From Kryptolebias marmoratus (lineage: Eukaryota; Chordata; Actinopteri; Cyprinodontiformes; Rivulidae): 64,000 bases of DNA. The stretch lies in NCBI RefSeq assembly GCF_001649575.2, contig NC_051443.1, positions 18,295,728 to 18,359,727 on the forward strand. The letters are read 5' to 3'. The translations under genes were made by a program, and so were the position numbers. This document shows, one piece after another, positions 60,740 through 64,000 of the stretch (within the stretch, counting starts at the first letter, position 1; each line of letters begins with the position of its first letter). The notes under the pieces were generated by a model. It had not been told where the DNA came from, made no database searches, and saw only the letters and a list, made by a program, of their open reading frames with translations.

Positions 60740-61275
60740 AGGATTGAATGCTTGTGTTGGCTCAAATATATGCATACACCCCCACTAATATTTGATGAAA
60801 TGTACCTTAGCAAGTTGCATCTCAACCACATGTTTTTGTAGCTATTATCAAGCTTCTGTATAATTCTGTCAGAATATTTCAGCACTTTCTTGGCACAATT
60901 TCAGCTGAATTAGTTTGTTTCCTGGCATTTTAAGCAAAGTCCACAGATTTCCAATGGAGTTGAAGTCGAGGCTTTGGGAAGGCCATTCCAGATGTTGATT
61001 TATTCATTCAGAAACTAGTTTTGATGTGTGTGTTTGGGATCATCGACCTGTTGTTTAAGTTTCAACCATCTAGCTATTGGTTTGAGATGAAGTTCAAGGT
61101 TTTGGAGGTAGTCTTGCTTCCTTATTACTCCGTCCACTTGATTCAGTGCACCATTACTACTTCACAGCATAATGCTACCACCACCATGTTTGACACTTGG
61201 CACAGTATTGGACTTGAAAGCCTCACCTTGACTCCTCTAAATGCTTTTTGTCATTGTGGCCTAATAGCTTAATGT
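60740..61275 (-). pseudogene. Tc1-like transposase relic
   Basis: On the minus strand, 61190 downward reads PSVKHGGGSIML, then a stop where WG is expected, NGALNQVDGVIRKQDYLQNL, ELHLKPIARWLKL and DDPKHT. These are the HGGGSIMLWGCF, KEDYLQIL and the catalytic-Asp DNDPKHTS blocks of Tc1/mariner transposases. Beyond, the LEWPSQSPDLNPIE region survives only in broken form near 60960-61000. Several stops and frameshifts make it non-functional. No terminal repeats are recognised around it. Confidence 0.8.
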
Positions 61276-61279
61276 TGGA

Positions 61280-62520
61280 ACGTACTTGTGTTGGATCATA
61301 TCATGTTTAATCTACATGTCATGAATATTATATAGGTGAGATAACTTTTCAGTCCTTAATTTAAAAAAAATAAATCAGGATTTTATCTTTTTTATTGTGC
61401 AAAATAAAATAAAAAGGCATCTAACATCTTCTCCAGCCAAATGGAGAATTTTGTTTAGGTAATAAAGGTAAAGGATTTGATCTTTGGTGAAAGATCCACA
61501 CCAAAGCCATCAAAAACAGAAAGACATAGTTTGAAATTAAAGTCATAAAACACAAAGGGAGAGAGACCAAAGCTAAGTTCAGTCCAACATGTACAGTTTC
61601 AGTGAGATGCCATAATGAAGTCCTTGGATTTAGATTCAACAAATACTCAACAAACATTCAACCATTTTTTTTCTCCTGTTACCAACACTCGTGACTACAT
61701 TTACTCACAATGCGTCACTAACACATTCTTTTCAACAACACTTGAGGCAGTAGCAGTTGAACCAAGAAAGAACTAAACTAAACACACACTTGAAATGTAC
61801 ACCAGCAGTGGCAGAAAGGCCACCCCAGGTTAACCACAGACATGTTACACGTCCACACACTGCAACACCTACGTTTGAGGACACCCACTGACAACACACA
61901 CACACAAGTCAAGAAAATAACCAGAAACTGTAAATCCACATTGTACAGCGCACATTTTCCAAAGTGAATGGGAATTTTAGCCCTTGCACTTTTACACAGA
62001 GACACAGATGCGCGTCGAGATGCGAGGAATGAAAATTCGACTCTGAGTAAGTCACCAGTGAACTCTGATGAATAAACAAAATGTTGGAGGCAATGGGTTT
62101 ATTTGGCTTTTTTTCTTGAGTCCTTCACTTTGTGGTTTCTCTTATGGCTCATCTTTAACTGTGACCTGCAGCTGTATCTGTTTTAGAGGAGGGACTCTGT
62201 GAAGCTGCTAAAAGAAACACAAACAGAGACGGTCACACGAACCCGTGCAGCTCTGTAGGCGTAGAAATTCTGAATTCTGAAACCAACCTCAGCTTTCATT
62301 CTGTTTTAAATCCAGTATATTTTCTTGATTTGTCTCTACTTTTTGTTTAAAGTAACATTAGAGTTACCAAAAGTTCAGTACAGTTTTTCTTTTTGCCAAA
62401 CCACAAGTTCATTTGGGGAAGTTAAACTTTCACCAAGGAGACTGCCTGTTTTTTAAATTTACTTTTTACACAGCTACTTAACGAGGATTTGTTTGAGTTA
62501 AAACAGAATTTTTTGCACAA
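61280..62520. other. Gene-free region
   Basis: No gene seen; AT-rich unique DNA. Confidence 0.5.
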
Positions 62521-62534
62521 TGAAAATTTCTCCT

Positions 62535-62695
62535 TATTGAGTGACTAGTGCTTACTTTCTGCAAGTTTCATTAAAATTTGTCTGAGATATTTTAGTAACA
62601 GAAAGGCACACGAGCAAACACACACATACGCACAAATACACACACAGGCAAAAACATTATCATTCACCTTTGCCTTTGGGTGGAGGGAGATATTT
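62535..62695 (+). repeat. Family B repeat, 3' part
   Basis: TTTCATTAAAATTTGTCTGA, AGATATTTTAGTAACAGAAA, an interrupted CA tract, CAGGCAAAAACATTATCATT and TTTGCCTTTGGGTGGAGG correspond to the 3' third of family B. Confidence 0.55.
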
Positions 62696-63155
62696 AAACA
62701 ATACTGAGCCCTACTTTGCAATTAGGACATCTTATAATCAGCATTTATCCAGTTTTAGTATTTATCCTGTACAAAGTGGATTACATCATCAGATGGCTTG
62801 TCTAGAGCTCTTAATGTCTGGATGCTCATCTTTCTTAAAAAAATTGCCATACAAGTGTAACAACAGGCCAAAGTGCGCCAGGATTTTATGCTGCTGACAT
62901 CATAGTCATCAGTTTACTTTTGATGATGATGCAGATTCTCGGGTAGTCTTTCAGCACATGTGGTACTCATAAACCTTATACCTTCATAAACTACACGGTA
63001 ATCATGGAACACCCTCACACAAACGCTCACAGGCCAAACATTATTTTTTCCAGACAAACTCTGGCATGTGCTGGCTAAATTATGAGGTCTAACATCTTCA
63101 AACGCATACAAACACACTGACCAACACATAACAAGTGAAACAAAGAACCCCCCCC

Positions 63156-63177
63156 ACACACACACACACACACACAA
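63156..63177. repeat. CA microsatellite after a C-run
   Basis: A run of about eight C passes into CA repeats. Confidence 0.85.
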
Positions 63178-63962
63178 AACTCCCAACATGCAGAAAATTT
63201 TAAATTAATCATCTTGAACTAATGTTACATAATGATGGAAAAATGATCTGGCAGGGAATAATAAACATTAGTCTTGCCTGTTATCAGACTTCCCTGATAG
63301 TCCAAACAGTTACAGAAAAAAACTGACTACATTTAGAAAATCAAAGGTTGGAAATATTAACTTACAAATGTGAGCCCATTTCACATCATTTCACTCTTAC
63401 TTTAGCTCCAAAGATGTTTTTTAGATGCTTGGAGTTTGTATCTTCATCACATTCTGGCACCATCAGTTCTATATACTGTACATTAATTATAATGGAATAT
63501 TGTGAAATATTACATTCCTATTTGATGAAGAAGTTTAAAGTCAGTAGGTCTATTTTTTTTGGGAGAACTTTAGTCGTTTTTTGTCATTGAGTTCTCTCAT
63601 GTTGACCAATCCTATGTGATACAATATTTGACCTCACAACTGATACAACATAACTGAGTGTGCTTTTGTTGTTTCATGTCTTTGTGTAGCTTCACGTCTG
63701 GATCGTAGGTGTTTCAGCTGATTACATGGAAAGACTGGAGAAAATCTTGCAAATTTATCAGTTTATCAAGATGACCTGCATGGAAAAGTAAAATCTAATG
63801 GCCACTCTTTTTCCTAGAGCAATATTCGCCACCTAAGAAATGACTCGGTTAGGCGGGTAAATAGTTCTGTCAGTTCTGTGTATATTGTAAGATGTAGATG
63901 TACAATTTCCAGAGTCAGCTTTTCTCAGTAAATACCAATTAACAATTTAGCAATCTTCGCTC

Positions 63963-64000
63963 AATGATACAGTCCTGCTCACCATTATTGGCACCCATGA
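63963..64000 (+). mobile_element. Terminal inverted repeat of a Tc1-like element, cut by the window edge
   Basis: TACAGTCCTGCTCACCATTA then TTGGCACCC is, from memory of the family, the outer end of a widespread Tc1-like element. The rest would lie to the right of the window. Confidence 0.55.

Overview
This window looks like vertebrate nuclear DNA, most likely from a teleost fish. It is AT-rich, intron-containing and gene-poor. It carries fish-type mobile elements (DANA/mermaid-like SINE fragments, Tc1-like and hAT-like relics, LINE reverse-transcriptase relics, several unclassified inverted-repeat elements) and many CA/GT microsatellites. I recognise one protein-coding gene, fgf10, which encodes the secreted growth factor FGF10. 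It lies on the + strand with three coding exons at 14840-15266, 29258-29361 and 32161-32364. All four splice junctions fit GT/AG, and the joined exons give an uninterrupted 244-residue protein. Species and the a/b co-orthologue cannot be settled from sequence reading alone.

Layout. 1-13.6 kb: upstream intergenic DNA with a LINE 3'-end relic at the left edge, a TTTTGCTACTTTTAGC minisatellite at 4.6-4.9 kb, two copies of an inverted-repeat element (family A) and a tRNA-derived SINE relic. 13.6-14.84 kb: purine-rich and pyrimidine-rich DNA that probably holds the promoter and a long 5' UTR with several upstream ATGs; one short uORF overlaps the fgf10 start codon. 14.84-32.36 kb: fgf10. Its 14-kb intron 1 holds family A and B repeats, a 479-bp fold-back element, an LTR-like repeat and a SINE. 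Its 2.8-kb intron 2 holds an antisense LINE reverse-transcriptase relic. 32.37-32.97 kb: 3' UTR ending near AATAAA signals. 33-64 kb: gene-free DNA with a complete-looking 716-bp family A element, SINE relics, a hAT-like element, a 583-bp TIR element, a second LINE relic, a Tc1-like transposase relic and the start of a further Tc1-like terminal repeat at the right edge.

FGF10 is the paracrine ligand of the FGFR2b receptor isoform in mesenchyme-to-epithelium signalling. Developmental genes of this kind often sit in gene-poor surroundings with distal enhancers, and the wide empty flanks and large first intron fit that. Several non-repetitive, compositionally balanced blocks are flagged as possible conserved non-coding elements, but this needs a cross-species alignment. 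I saw no prokaryotic system, CRISPR array or novel multi-gene system. The most unusual signals are the repeat families defined by comparing copies inside the window, a perfect 16-bp-arm hairpin 190 bp upstream of exon 2, and the uORF overlapping the fgf10 start.
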